Shown here: positions 43,808 through 52,700 of the stretch, piece after piece
Position numbering within the stretch: the stretch's first letter is position 1
How the letters are laid out: each line of letters starts with the position of its first letter
DNA from: an uncultured Acetatifactor sp.
GTDB taxonomy: Bacteria; Bacillota; Clostridia; Lachnospirales; Lachnospiraceae
Assembly (NCBI GenBank): GCA_947625675.1
Contig: CANQPH010000016.1
Location: 1-55,565 of the forward strand
Length of the DNA stretch: 55,565 nucleotides
Reading direction: 5' to 3'
The notes under the pieces: model-generated
What the model saw: the letters and a program-made list of their open reading frames with translations, nothing else
Databases searched by the model: none
What the model was told of the DNA's origin: nothing
Program-made: the position numbers and the translations under genes

Positions 43808-46528
43808 TTAAAAATCACTGATATCCTCTATGGGTTTTCCTGGTAAGCTGTTTCTATAATTGCCTCCATGCCATCCGTTAAAATGTTCATTGGCGGTAGC
43901 GGGATAAATCACTTCCCCTTTATTCGCCAAATGGGGATATTTTGACACACTGTAGGAATGGTGTCCCGCTATCGGTTTCCCATCATAGGTGGGAGTTTTA
44001 TGGGCCAAAATATCCTTTACCTGTTGATCTGACCAGTTCCTCGTGGTAGGCTCTCCGGAAAGGATCCTCTTCCGTTCCTGATCCCAGAAATTATTGATGC
44101 CTTCGTTTCTCCTTTTGGCCAGTCTTGTATTCCAATCATAAAGATCATACTCTTCCCGAGTCGCCGTCCTGGCATCGATCTTACCCTTGATCTCTTTCAT
44201 CCTTTGAGAGCCTAATTGCTTGTACTTCGTCGGATGCTCCGTCAGATCCAGGTCCTTGGTCCTTTCACCGATGATGTCCTGCGCCGATTTGGTGCTGCCG
44301 CCGTCAAGCTTCGAGACCGATTTTCCGGCGATGTCAGCCACGTCGTCCGAATACTTCAGCAGATCCTCCGCCGTTTTGGCGAGGCCGAACATATCCAGCG
44401 CAAACCCAAATCCATCGAGGGCCAATGCCCCCATGTCCCCCTCCCTGATATCATAAGAGCAATCCCTCATCCCCGTAATGACGCCGAAGGCATCACCGAA
44501 CCCCGGCACCAGCGAAACCCCTAAATTCAGCACGGCGGCAAGCTTCGAATCACCTCCATAAGGGCTATAATTTCCCCATATAAAATCATAGGCTGCCTCC
44601 CGTCCGGTATTTGTAAAAGTGGCCCCAAGCGCCGCAGCCCCGAAAGTTGCGGCGGCGGCCCCGGCCACGATCGCCGAACCAAGCCCCAGCGTCAAACAAC
44701 CGGCTGCCACGGCGAGCGCCAGCACCAACGAAAATCCCAATATCGTCGGCCAGCCGGAATTCCGCATCAATCCTGCGAGCGTTCCGCCGGACTCCGACCA
44801 TCCTCCGTCATCCGCCAGAACCACTCCCGAAAAAGATACCGATATCATAACCAGCTGAACCGCAACCGCGGAGAGCAGGAAGATCGCCGCAGCCGTCGGC
44901 TTACTCACCTTAATGATCCCGAGCTTCAGGAAAGACAAAATAATCAAGACTGCCGAGACGGCCAGCCTGATCCAGAAATTAAAATCTGCGGCGAACCAAA
45001 GCACTGCGTTTAAAACGGAGCAGGCGATCAGGCCGACGCTGATGCCGAACAGCCTGAGCTGATATTTCCCGAACAAAGGGGCAGGCCTTTTGCCGCTCAT
45101 CACGCTTTTATACCGTATGCTCGAATTGATGATCATGAAAAAGGGGGTTATTCCACCATCTTCACATTTCATACAGGAAAACAAAAGCATGACGGCAAGC
45201 AGGAAGACGGCAAAGGGATTAAAGACCACCAGATTTATGACAGAAGCGGCCGCCAGCCCCACCCATATATAATAACTCAATCCCCTCCGGGCGACGGACA
45301 AATAGTTCTTGATACTTCTGCCAAAAGAAAAAACATGGGAAAAATTGGATTTCGCTTTCCCTGACACGACGTCTTTGATCACCGTGCTCAATGCAATCGC
45401 CAGCAAAAAATAAAGGGAAGCAGTGATCGTGACCGTATTAACCGTTCTGACAAAAGGCGGGAGCCCGATTACGGACGATGTGTTGGCCACCCCGGCCAGC
45501 AAGTAAGCCGTCGCCTTTCCGAAGATCGCCCTGATCTGAATATTAAAAGTGTCGTTTAAATAACACAGCGCATAAATATTCCATACCAGGGTCAATACCG
45601 ACATCAGGATACACAGGATCACCCTTCGCAGCAAATTTTTCCAATCGGCGACGCTTTTCAAGAGATTCGCCGCCGTCATTTTCAAAAAATCAAAAAGGCC
45701 CTTCGGGAATTTCTCATTTCTGGTCAGCTTTATAAAGCTGAGACGGGTATAATACTCTACATCATTTACTTTTTTGCCCGCATCTTCCGATTTGCCGCCG
45801 CTCTTGAGTCCGCAATTATGATCAATATATCTGACAATCGTTTCCTTCAGTTCGGCGCTGTCCCGTTTTTTTACCTCAGAGACACAATGCACGTCATCCA
45901 GTATGATCTCCTCGAGTTCTTTTTTCCCAACATGAAGCAGTTCGTCCTTCAGGCAATTTTTGCCCGTCGCATTATTGATGCATTGTAAAAAAAGACGATT
46001 GACCGGACTGATCTCCAGCCTCGTGCCGCTTCCCTTTTCCGCAAATGCCTTATTGGCCTTCTTCAGATTGAATTGCTTATCTACATCCTTCTTCTCAATC
46101 TCCGTCCGGAAATGATCATAGAGGATTTCCAGATCGGAATCCGCCGCAAGGACCGCCTTATCCTGCACCGCATCCTGCCATACGGCAAGATACATTCCTT
46201 CCACTTTTGCGAAAAAGAGCCCTTTCTGATCGGAAAAAGAGGGTTTCTTGATGGCGGCCACATTCAGGCTGTCCGTCCAGGCGTTGAGAAACGTGGCAAC
46301 AACATCCTTGATCTTCGTACCGCCGCCGTCACGGACCAGGACGCCATGCTTGAGCGCCAGCTGGACAAGGCCCTCCATTTCTGCCGAATCAGGCTTTGCG
46401 GACAACAGATGAGCGTTTACGAACCCCGTCACATGAGGGCGTTCCGCCTTCTTCATAAAATACTTGAATACTAAAATATACTCCTTCAGGGCGCATTCAT
46501 AAACGATTGCAGGTTTTTCCTTCTTCAT
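43808..46528 (-). CDS. Multi-membrane polymorphic-toxin-like protein with C-terminal GHH nuclease domain
   Basis: 906 residues. A cytosolic-looking N-terminal part (about 1-290, no family recognised) is followed by about ten membrane helices (295-640). A pretoxin-like stretch comes next (LNLGVSLVPGFGDAFGVITGMRD ... GFGFALDMFGLAKTAEDLLK, about 665-720), then a charged linker and a C-terminal domain (about 800-906). That domain has YDGKPIAGHHSYSVSKYPH and EHFNGWHGGNYRN, the pattern of GHH-signature HNH/endonuclease VII toxins. No Sec signal or LXG/WXG motif. The start overlaps the propeller gene stop (ATGA) and GGAGCAAG precedes it. Being tied to an ABC importer operon is very unusual. Confidence 0.8.
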   Translation of the reverse strand: MKKEKPAIVYECALKEYILVFKYFMKKAERPHVTGFVNAHLLSAKPDSAEMEGLVQLALKHGVLVRDGGGTKIKDVVATFLNAWTDSLNVAAIKKPSFSDQKGLFFAKVEGMYLAVWQDAVQDKAVLAADSDLEILYDHFRTEIEKKDVDKQFNLKKANKAFAEKGSGTRLEISPVNRLFLQCINNATGKNCLKDELLHVGKKELEEIILDDVHCVSEVKKRDSAELKETIVRYIDHNCGLKSGGKSEDAGKKVNDVEYYTRLSFIKLTRNEKFPKGLFDFLKMTAANLLKSVADWKNLLRRVILCILMSVLTLVWNIYALCYLNDTFNIQIRAIFGKATAYLLAGVANTSSVIGLPPFVRTVNTVTITASLYFLLAIALSTVIKDVVSGKAKSNFSHVFSFGRSIKNYLSVARRGLSYYIWVGLAAASVINLVVFNPFAVFLLAVMLLFSCMKCEDGGITPFFMIINSSIRYKSVMSGKRPAPLFGKYQLRLFGISVGLIACSVLNAVLWFAADFNFWIRLAVSAVLIILSFLKLGIIKVSKPTAAAIFLLSAVAVQLVMISVSFSGVVLADDGGWSESGGTLAGLMRNSGWPTILGFSLVLALAVAAGCLTLGLGSAIVAGAAAATFGAAALGATFTNTGREAAYDFIWGNYSPYGGDSKLAAVLNLGVSLVPGFGDAFGVITGMRDCSYDIREGDMGALALDGFGFALDMFGLAKTAEDLLKYSDDVADIAGKSVSKLDGGSTKSAQDIIGERTKDLDLTEHPTKYKQLGSQRMKEIKGKIDARTATREEYDLYDWNTRLAKRRNEGINNFWDQERKRILSGEPTTRNWSDQQVKDILAHKTPTYDGKPIAGHHSYSVSKYPHLANKGEVIYPATANEHFNGWHGGNYRNSLPGKPIEDISDF

Positions 46529-47592
46529 ATCACATCTTGCTCCATCATTTCCTTCGGAACGATTGTCAAGCCGTATTTTCCTCCCAGCCAATAATCGTCA
46601 TCCGTACCAACGATACACTTTATTTCATTATCTGACAGCCCGGACTCCTGCGTGAGATAAAACACATCAGAAGCGTCCCAGTCCGTCCATTTTTCTCCTT
46701 CATCCTTCCTCCTTATCATCACGCCGTCATACTCCGTAGTGATCCAGAAGGTATTATCGTCCATAAACAGATAGCGAACCTTTTCACCGGGAATGCCGTC
46801 CGCAGAGGAAAAGGCGTCCCCCACCCGATAACCGGCTTCCGTCTTGGTCAAATAAAACAATCCGCCGTCCCTCATATAGCCGGAGCCCACCCAGACCGTT
46901 CCATCCACGTCCTCCACTGCCGAAGTAATATAAGGATGGACAATTCCCGAATCCACATTCAGGCAGCTGATCTCCCCGGAATCCTCGAGGAAAGTGATTC
47001 CCCCGTTCGTGTCCAGATAAGAACAAAACAGGATTCCCGATTTCACCGGCAAAATCACATTTACGGAATCGCACAGAAGACCGCTTTCCTGTGTAAAAAG
47101 CTCCGTCACTTCCCATTTCCCGGCTTTTTTCTCCAGCTTTGCGGCGCCGTTATAAGTCCCGCAATAAATACAGCCATCCTTCTCCGCAACCGTGTTGACC
47201 CGTCCCTTCGGGATCTGAGGATATGCGAAGCTCTCCTGCCCGAGGGAAGCGTCCAAATGCAGCAATCCTTCTTCATGGCCGACCCAGATCCCTCCGGCCC
47301 CATCCCCGATTATGCCCGCCGTATATATCATGCGGATATTTTCTATGGTCTTCATAAGCTCCTTCGACCGGGCGTCATAGATGTGGATTCCTCTGTCGGT
47401 TCCCACATAAACCCAATTCCCATCCGTATACAGAGCCGATATTTCCGTATCCTTTTCAAGAATCAAAAACTCATATCTTTCCTGAACCGTATCCTTTTCC
47501 TCGGCGGACCATCGGCTCCCAATCCAAATGATCGCCGTCAGAATCAGGAGAAAAGAAATATCGACAACTAGGTTGATCTTTTTATTCTTCAT
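46525..47592 (-). CDS. Membrane-anchored beta-propeller sensor-like protein
   Basis: 355 residues. A single N-terminal membrane helix (about 7-25) precedes a seven-blade-type propeller built from two-component-regulator-propeller repeats: GNWVYVGTDRGIHIYDARSKEL, GGIWVGHEEGLLHLD, GTVWVGSGYMRDGGLFYL, DDDYWLGGKYGLTIV. Such domains face outside and sense ligands in hybrid sensors, but here no kinase follows. Start and stop both overlap neighbouring genes (ATGA at each end), so it is made in step with the ATPase and the toxin-like protein. A link between transporter and membrane toxin is inferred. Confidence 0.85.
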   Translation of the reverse strand: MKNKKINLVVDISFLLILTAIIWIGSRWSAEEKDTVQERYEFLILEKDTEISALYTDGNWVYVGTDRGIHIYDARSKELMKTIENIRMIYTAGIIGDGAGGIWVGHEEGLLHLDASLGQESFAYPQIPKGRVNTVAEKDGCIYCGTYNGAAKLEKKAGKWEVTELFTQESGLLCDSVNVILPVKSGILFCSYLDTNGGITFLEDSGEISCLNVDSGIVHPYITSAVEDVDGTVWVGSGYMRDGGLFYLTKTEAGYRVGDAFSSADGIPGEKVRYLFMDDNTFWITTEYDGVMIRRKDEGEKWTDWDASDVFYLTQESGLSDNEIKCIVGTDDDYWLGGKYGLTIVPKEMMEQDVI

Positions 47593-48215
47593 TTTCCCAT
47601 TTCTATTCGTCCAAATGGCAAGCCTTCCATTTCATCCCGGTCATGCGTCACATATAGGATACATCTGTTTCGAAAATAATTTCCCTTCATAAAATCAATA
47701 ATGATTTCCTTTGTCTTAAGATCCACGTTGGAAAGGGGCTCGTCCAGCAACAGATTCTTCTTTTCGGACAATAGCGCCCTCGCCAAGGAAACCCGTTTCG
47801 CTTCTCCGCCGGATACCTCTTCTGGATACTTCTTCAAAAGGGCCTTTATCTGAAGCCCTTCGGCAACGGACATCAGCTTTTCCCTGTCGGTCTTTTTCAT
47901 GCCGTAGGACATGTTTTTTTCAATCGACATATGATTCCACAGAGTCGGCTCCTGAAACACAATGGCGATGTTCCTGGCATCGGGAGCGACGTCCGCCTCC
48001 GTATGCCTGCCGTCAAGGAAAACGTCCCCCTCGTAATCGGCATCAAAACCGGCCAGGATTCTCAGCAGCGTCGTCTTGCCGCAGCCGCTCGCTCCCGTAA
48101 CAAACAGTCCCTCATCATCATTGACCCGAAAAGAGAGCTTCTCAAAAACCCTTATGCCGTCAAATTCTTTCGTTAATCTTGAAACCTCGATCATCTCAGC
48201 CCGTTTTCCTTGCAT
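47589..48215 (-). CDS. ABC importer ATPase (iron/FbpC-type, short)
   Basis: 208 residues, lacking the C-terminal regulatory domain of most FbpC/PotA proteins. Walker A TGASGCGKTT near 45, Q-loop VFQEPTLWNH near 88, signature VSGGEAKR near 135, Walker B LLLDEPLSNVD near 155 and switch His in VTHDRDE near 190 are all present. ATG 48215 starts 3 nt after the permease stop; ATG 48194 (MIEVSRL) is an alternative closer to the domain edge with AAGGA upstream. It energises the permease and binding protein encoded upstream. Confidence 0.9.
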   Translation of the reverse strand: MQGKRAEMIEVSRLTKEFDGIRVFEKLSFRVNDDEGLFVTGASGCGKTTLLRILAGFDADYEGDVFLDGRHTEADVAPDARNIAIVFQEPTLWNHMSIEKNMSYGMKKTDREKLMSVAEGLQIKALLKKYPEEVSGGEAKRVSLARALLSEKKNLLLDEPLSNVDLKTKEIIIDFMKGNYFRNRCILYVTHDRDEMEGLPFGRIEMGK

Positions 48216-48218
48216 TCT

Positions 48219-49757
48219 CTACTTTAAAGCGGCGCGCCTTCCTTTTCCCAGGAACAGCCAACATCCCAGAACCAACATTCCTTCCATCAGAAAGAGAAAC
48301 AGCACTGCGGCCAGGGAAAAAGCGGAAACATATTCCGAGGCCCCATAGTGCAAATAGTTATAGATCTTAACCGTGATGGTTTCCCTTCCCGGCGCCATTA
48401 GGATCAAGGGGATGCTCTCCTCCGCAAAGGTCAGGAAAAACGCCATGCCGAAACCCGCCAGATAAGAGGGAGCGAAAATCCTCAATCTTATCTTGGCCGG
48501 GTCGGACTTCCTCACCGCCAGGATCTCCGCCATTTCAAGGGATCGCAAATCCGCCCTCTTTCCCGTCACATACAGCCACAGAATCAAAAACGGCGCGAAT
48601 TTCAGCGCACATCCAAGAGAGATCAGCAGCAGACTCTTTTCCAGCCAGATCATCCCGCTCCTATTGACAATTTTGAGCAGGCCCATCGCCTGAATCCCGC
48701 CAGGAATCACAATCGTATACAGAATGATCCAGGCGATCCGGCGGCCCCTTTTTCCCAGGAAAATTGCCGGGCCCGCGGCAAACAGCACGCAGAAGCCAGC
48801 CCCCCAAAAGGCCGTCCAGAAGGAGGTGAACAATTCATCCGCCACCATCCCGCAACCGGAAAGAATGCTTTGGAAGCCGCCAGAGGTGATAAGCAAGACC
48901 GCAACCGGCATCCCTATCTGCAGCAGGGAAACCGCAAATGCCATCCTTCCAAGAAATCTGACGACCCCCGTTGTCTTTAAAAGATACCTCGAACGGATAC
49001 CGCCTTTCAGCCCAAACGCCCGGATATTCCCAAGCAACCAGAAAACCGGCAGAATCAGCACAAGCATCAAAGGAACGCACTGAATATATGCCGTAAGAGC
49101 GCTCCCGGTCCTGCTGTACACGGAAAAAAGATCCAGGGCATATGTATTGTACTGAAACATCGAAGGAACGGAAAATTCCGTCATCGACAGAATGCAGATC
49201 AAACCGGCCGCCGCCAGCCCATACGGGGCGGCCGACGGAATTACCACTGACCAGACCGCCCTGTTCCCGTCCCCATAGAGAGATGCCAGCCGCAGCTTGT
49301 CCGGGTCAATATTTTCCATGCCGACCAAAAGGAACAAAATGGAAATCGGCAGGAAGGCCAAAGTCTCGACAAAGATGCACGCCCCCAGACCGGCAAGGGA
49401 ATATGCGGCGACCTCCGGCCAAAAGAGCGCCAACACCTTGAGAAGGTACACCCAGCTCAGGGCGTAAATATAAAAAGGAATCGGCAGCATTATGATAAAA
49501 TAATATTTTTTCCATCCGAAAAACCTTTTAGAACCGCTGATATAAAGGGCGCAGAAAAAACCGAGCAACAAATCCAGCGCCGTTACAGCCAGCCCTAATT
49601 TTAGGCTGTTTCCCAGCAACGCCCATTGCCGAATGCCAAGGGATACCTCCAAAGCGGTATTTTGCTGCAGCACGGCCCCCGCCAGCGGCAGGGAAACAAA
49701 CACCCCATAGATCATCATTCCCAAAAAGCTGATTCCGAACCCTTGCCTTCTTCTCAT
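48219..49757 (-). CDS. ABC importer permease, FbpB-like fused double permease
   Basis: 512 residues, about 12 membrane segments, two permease units in one chain as in Fe(III) importers. EAA-like loops are recognisable: DKLRLASLYGDGNRAVWSVVIPSAAP in the first half and SLEMAEILAVRKSDPAKIRLRIFAPS in the second. It begins 2 nt after the binding-protein stop. Ferric iron, thiamine or a similar small ligand are the usual substrates of this class; none can be chosen from sequence alone. Confidence 0.9.
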   Translation of the reverse strand: MRRRQGFGISFLGMMIYGVFVSLPLAGAVLQQNTALEVSLGIRQWALLGNSLKLGLAVTALDLLLGFFCALYISGSKRFFGWKKYYFIIMLPIPFYIYALSWVYLLKVLALFWPEVAAYSLAGLGACIFVETLAFLPISILFLLVGMENIDPDKLRLASLYGDGNRAVWSVVIPSAAPYGLAAAGLICILSMTEFSVPSMFQYNTYALDLFSVYSRTGSALTAYIQCVPLMLVLILPVFWLLGNIRAFGLKGGIRSRYLLKTTGVVRFLGRMAFAVSLLQIGMPVAVLLITSGGFQSILSGCGMVADELFTSFWTAFWGAGFCVLFAAGPAIFLGKRGRRIAWIILYTIVIPGGIQAMGLLKIVNRSGMIWLEKSLLLISLGCALKFAPFLILWLYVTGKRADLRSLEMAEILAVRKSDPAKIRLRIFAPSYLAGFGMAFFLTFAEESIPLILMAPGRETITVKIYNYLHYGASEYVSAFSLAAVLFLFLMEGMLVLGCWLFLGKGRRAALK

Positions 49758-49759
49758 TT

Positions 49760-50767
49760 CTAATTCGCCGCAGAGAATATTTCTTCCATGTCTTTTGCCG
49801 AAATATCCATAAACTCATAAATCTTTTCGAGGTCCACCGTCATGCCCTTTATACCAGTGCCGGAGTTGGCATCCCTGATGGACAGATCATAAAAGCCATC
49901 CTCCACCAGTTTCCTCTCCGTACTCTCTTTTAACAAAAAGTCAATGAGCTTCCTGGCATTTTCCCCATTGGGAGCCCCCTTTATCAAGGCGACCGTGCTG
50001 GGCGTTATCAACGTCCCCATTTCTCCATCCCCTTGATCCGGATAGACCATCGCAACGTTTGCGCCGTCTTTTATGGCTTCCCTGGCGTCGTCCGAATCCG
50101 TGAAGCCAATGGCCGCCTGTCCGCTTACGGCCATATCCTTTGTCACGGAATTGCCATCCACCACATTCACGCCAAGGGCCGCAATTTTTTCAAAGTATTC
50201 CCTTCCCTTTTCCTCGCCCCACTGCGCATATAATGCCGCCGCCATGGTTTTCGTCGTGCCGAACATGGGATAGGCGATGGCCAGTTTTTTCCCGTCATAC
50301 TTTCCGTTCACGAAATCATCCACTGACTCGGGAAATTCATCTTCGGGAAGGAGATCCTTGTTTACGAGAAAAACCCTCGCCCTTCCGCCCAGGGCGGTCC
50401 ACATGGAATTCTCCGATTTGTAATAATCCGGAATATCCTCAGCGGAAGGAGACGCATATGCCTCCAACACCCCCTGCCTTTCCAGATCTATTGTCTGAAT
50501 GAACTCATTATTCCAGAAAACGTCACAGACCGGATGATCTTTTTCCGCAATCAGCCGGTTTACCAGGCCGGTCGTTTTATTCGCCTCCGTATCATAGACA
50601 GGCTTTACCTGAATGCCCGTTTCCTGTTCAAATGCGTCCAGGATGCTTTCACTGAAAACCTCGTCTACCGCAGTATAGACGACAACCTCTTCCTTGGAAG
50701 CGCCGCACCCCGACATGCCGAAAAGGGCGCAAAACAATATACTGAAAAAAATAACTTTTGCCTTCAT
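49760..50767 (-). CDS. Iron-type ABC substrate-binding lipoprotein (FbpA-like)
   Basis: 335 residues. Lipoprotein signal with lipidated Cys21 (FGMSGC). The binding domain has the FbpA-type start VVVYTAVDEVFSESILDAFEQETGIQVKPVYDTEANKTTGLVNRLIAE and VCDVFWNNEFIQT, plus YPDQGDGEMGTLITPSTVALIKGAPN near the hinge. FbpA proteins bind Fe(III) with anion through Tyr residues; the classic C-terminal double Tyr is not evident, so another ligand (for example a phosphonate or thiamine) is possible. It is the first gene of the six-gene operon; its start codon lies in the 46-nt leader block shared with the exporter operon. Confidence 0.88.
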   Translation of the reverse strand: MKAKVIFFSILFCALFGMSGCGASKEEVVVYTAVDEVFSESILDAFEQETGIQVKPVYDTEANKTTGLVNRLIAEKDHPVCDVFWNNEFIQTIDLERQGVLEAYASPSAEDIPDYYKSENSMWTALGGRARVFLVNKDLLPEDEFPESVDDFVNGKYDGKKLAIAYPMFGTTKTMAAALYAQWGEEKGREYFEKIAALGVNVVDGNSVTKDMAVSGQAAIGFTDSDDAREAIKDGANVAMVYPDQGDGEMGTLITPSTVALIKGAPNGENARKLIDFLLKESTERKLVEDGFYDLSIRDANSGTGIKGMTVDLEKIYEFMDISAKDMEEIFSAAN

Positions 50768-50808
50768 TTTTCCTCACATCCTGCCGCCGGTCAGACGGCA
50801 TTTGTCTC
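50763..50808 (-). promoter_or_regulatory. Hairpin plus ribosome-site leader shared with the exporter operon
   Basis: Minus strand TGCCGTC / GGCGGCA stem with a 5-nt loop, then AGGATGTGAGGAAAA and the start codon. It matches 5086-5131 at 38 of 46 bases, including the ribosome site. The upstream sequence has no clear promoter, so read-through from the zinc-ribbon gene is possible. Confidence 0.6.
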
Positions 50809-50820
50809 TAAATGAAACGA

Positions 50821-50847
50821 AAGACCGGCAATATTCCTGCCAGTCTT
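50821..50847 (-). terminator. Hairpin after the zinc-ribbon gene
   Basis: AAGACCGGCA / TGCCAGTCTT (one wobble) with a 7-nt loop. On the minus strand it is followed by TTTCGTTTCATTT, an imperfect T run, so it may be a partial terminator ahead of the importer-toxin operon. Confidence 0.55.
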
Positions 50848-50862
50848 AGTTTCTCTTGAAGA

Positions 50863-51342
50863 TCACATGTTCTCTATTTTCGTCCCGCATTTCGGACAAA
50901 ACGCAGAACCCTCGCCGAGGAGCTCCCCGCAGGAAGGACATCTTCTCTCTTCCTGTTCCGGAACCGATTCCTCCGCAGGAGCGCTTACAACGGGCATTGC
51001 ATTGCCGCAGGCAGCGCAAAAGGCAGCGGTCTTCGGTACCTCCATTCCGCAGTTCGGGCATTTCCGCACCCCTTTGATCTCTGCGATCTGCTTCTCATAG
51101 TCTTCAATTTTCCCTTTTGACTCTTTGACGTTCACGAAATAGCTTTCAAAGCACCCTTCATAGTCATCGGGATGAAACTCGAAATACAGCTTTCCAATTT
51201 CCAAAAAAGCCGCCTTGATTTTATTCTCTTCCTCAGAAATACCGGAATTCAATTTGGCGATGTCCGCAAGATCCTTTGTCTTCGCAATGGCTTCCTGTCC
51301 CGCTGACGAAAGCTTCTTTCCAAAATCATCTAAAAAACCCAT
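50863..51342 (-). CDS. Double zinc-ribbon protein
   Basis: 159 residues. A helical N-terminus (MGFLDDFGKKLSSAGQEAIAKTKDLADIAKLNS; about 1-90, partly coiled coil) is followed by two zinc ribbons, CPNCG ... CAACG (about 95-115) and CPSCG ... CPKCG (about 134-155), joined by a Pro/Glu-rich linker. It resembles zinc-ribbon proteins common in Lachnospiraceae; the binding partner is unknown. It lies 95 nt upstream of the importer-toxin operon in the same direction, and could belong to it through leaky termination. Confidence 0.85.
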   Translation of the reverse strand: MGFLDDFGKKLSSAGQEAIAKTKDLADIAKLNSGISEEENKIKAAFLEIGKLYFEFHPDDYEGCFESYFVNVKESKGKIEDYEKQIAEIKGVRKCPNCGMEVPKTAAFCAACGNAMPVVSAPAEESVPEQEERRCPSCGELLGEGSAFCPKCGTKIENM

Positions 51343-51388
51343 CTTTCCCCCTTCTCCTTTCTCGTAGGTTGCTTATATTTTACATCAA

Positions 51389-51613
51389 TCACCTGAATAA
51401 TGCAATATTTTTCCGCTGCTTTTTTATGGCCTTGGTCTCCCGTTTGATCTCCTTGAAAGCATGCTTCTGCGCCTTTTTCAAAAGCTTTTTCTGGGTTTTG
51501 ACCTTGGCCTTCAACGGCGCCTCAGCCTCCGTTTTGATCGCCCAAAAGATATAACCCGCCGCAATGGCCAGCTGGACCCCTATGATCAATTTGGCTTTCG
51601 TATCCTCGTCCAT
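51389..51613 (-). CDS. Small single-pass membrane protein with basic tail
   Basis: 74 residues: an acidic start (MDEDTKAK), one hydrophobic segment (about 9-26, LIIGVQLAIAAGYIFWAI), then a very Lys-rich helix (KVKTQKKLLKKAQKHAFKEIKRETKAIKKQRKN). GGGAACAAGGGT precedes the ATG. No family recognised. It precedes the zinc-ribbon gene by 46 nt and may be co-transcribed. Confidence 0.65.
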   Translation of the reverse strand: MDEDTKAKLIIGVQLAIAAGYIFWAIKTEAEAPLKAKVKTQKKLLKKAQKHAFKEIKRETKAIKKQRKNIALFR

Positions 51614-51651
51614 ACCCTTGTTCCCTTTCTTCTCTTCCTTTCCCCCATCCT

Positions 51652-51778
51652 TCCCAGGGCCTTTATTCGTCCCAGGGCCTTTATTCGTCCCGCAAGCTTT
51701 ATCCGCCCAGGGCTTTGATCCTTCCCAGAGTCTCTATTTGTCCCATGAGCTTTATCCGTCCAGCGCCGCATTCATCCC
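51652..51778. repeat. 18-bp degenerate tandem repeat, about seven units
   Basis: Two perfect copies of TCCCAGGGCCTTTATTCG (51652-51687) are followed by five diverged ones to about 51778 (one is 17 bp). The minus-strand frame would read GRIKAL repeats, but it has no ribosome site and is not called as a gene. Confidence 0.88.
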
Positions 51779-51879
51779 AGATCCTCATCCATCCGCTTCG
51801 GCTTCTATTGGATCCCGGCCAGGCTCATTCCCTGCCAAGCTTTCCATTTATCCTCTTTTATGCGCCGCTTCCCACACAT

Positions 51880-51989
51880 GATGATTTCCAATTTTCTTTC
51901 TTCACCGGATCCGGAGAATCTGTTCGTACAACGTGATGATTTCCAATTTTCTTCCTTCACTGGATCCGGAGAATCTGTTCATACAACAT
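51880..51989. repeat. 55-bp tandem duplication of the phosphoesterase 3' end
   Basis: 51880-51934 and 51935-51989 agree at 51 of 55 positions. The right copy contains the last codons and TGA of the phosphoesterase gene; the left copy keeps an equivalent TGA after CGGATCCGG. Confidence 0.93.
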
Positions 51990-52700
51990 AATCTCCTTGT
52001 CCGTCACGTTGAGGTTGCGATGATGATGGCCAAAAAACCATTTGCAATAGCTGCACTTCCTGCGAATTTCTTCCAGATATTCGTTCAGCTCATCGCACTC
52101 GCAGGGCCCTCCAGAGAAAATCTCCCTGGTGGAAGTAGCGCAGCAGTGGGTGACGATGAAATCCACGGTCCAATTCCTTTTCTCCAGATTTCTGCGGCCT
52201 TCCTCCTTCTCCCACTCCTCCGGCATTTCCTGGGGCCACCAGGACTCATGCAGGATCCGATAAGGAGCCTTCATACGATCCAGCTCCTTTTTGCGGCTTT
52301 TGAAATCCGCTGCGCTCCGATCCAGCACCCCTGCGGATATGTCATGGCTGCTGGCCCCGCCAAAGGTAAAAAAGGTCTTCCCGTTCAGTTCAAACACCTG
52401 GCCCCGCATCAAATGGATCACGGAAGAATTGATCTTGTGCACCTTCCCGCCGTGCCAGGACTCCACGGGATACTCGGAAAGAAGATCGAAGTTTTCATGG
52501 TTCCCGTCCACCCACAGCGTGGTAAAAGGCTTCGCCTCCAGCCATTTCATCCAGTACCGCTGCTCCTTGGAGCGATCCCAGAAGCCGAAGTCCCCGCAGA
52601 CGACCACGTAATCCTCTTTGGTCATCTCCCGCTGCTCCGGAAAAATTTCCATTCCGAACCGGCGGTAATCCCCATGGCAATCACCGGTAATGTAAATCAA
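51957..52700 (-). CDS. Calcineurin-like metallophosphoesterase
   Basis: 247 residues. Metal-binding motifs in order: GDCHGDYRRF (GDxH), VVCGDFGFWD (GDxxD-like), WVDGNHENFD (GNHE), VTHCCATS (second His) and FFGHHHRN (GHxH), the full set for a two-metal phosphatase or nuclease. The start is probably TTG 52700, with GGGAGG 9 nt upstream and the domain beginning right after it (IYITGD); ATG 52730 is an alternative with no ribosome site. The substrate is unknown. The C-terminus carries the duplicated 55-bp unit. Confidence 0.9.
   Translation of the reverse strand: MIYITGDCHGDYRRFGMEIFPEQREMTKEDYVVVCGDFGFWDRSKEQRYWMKWLEAKPFTTLWVDGNHENFDLLSEYPVESWHGGKVHKINSSVIHLMRGQVFELNGKTFFTFGGASSHDISAGVLDRSAADFKSRKKELDRMKAPYRILHESWWPQEMPEEWEKEEGRRNLEKRNWTVDFIVTHCCATSTREIFSGGPCECDELNEYLEEIRRKCSYCKWFFGHHHRNLNVTDKEIMLYEQILRIQ

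Noticed and set aside
51586..51771. Minus-strand frame encoding GRIKAL peptide repeats
   Set aside because: It is only the translation of the 18-bp tandem repeat; no ribosome site, and it overlaps the start of the small membrane protein gene.
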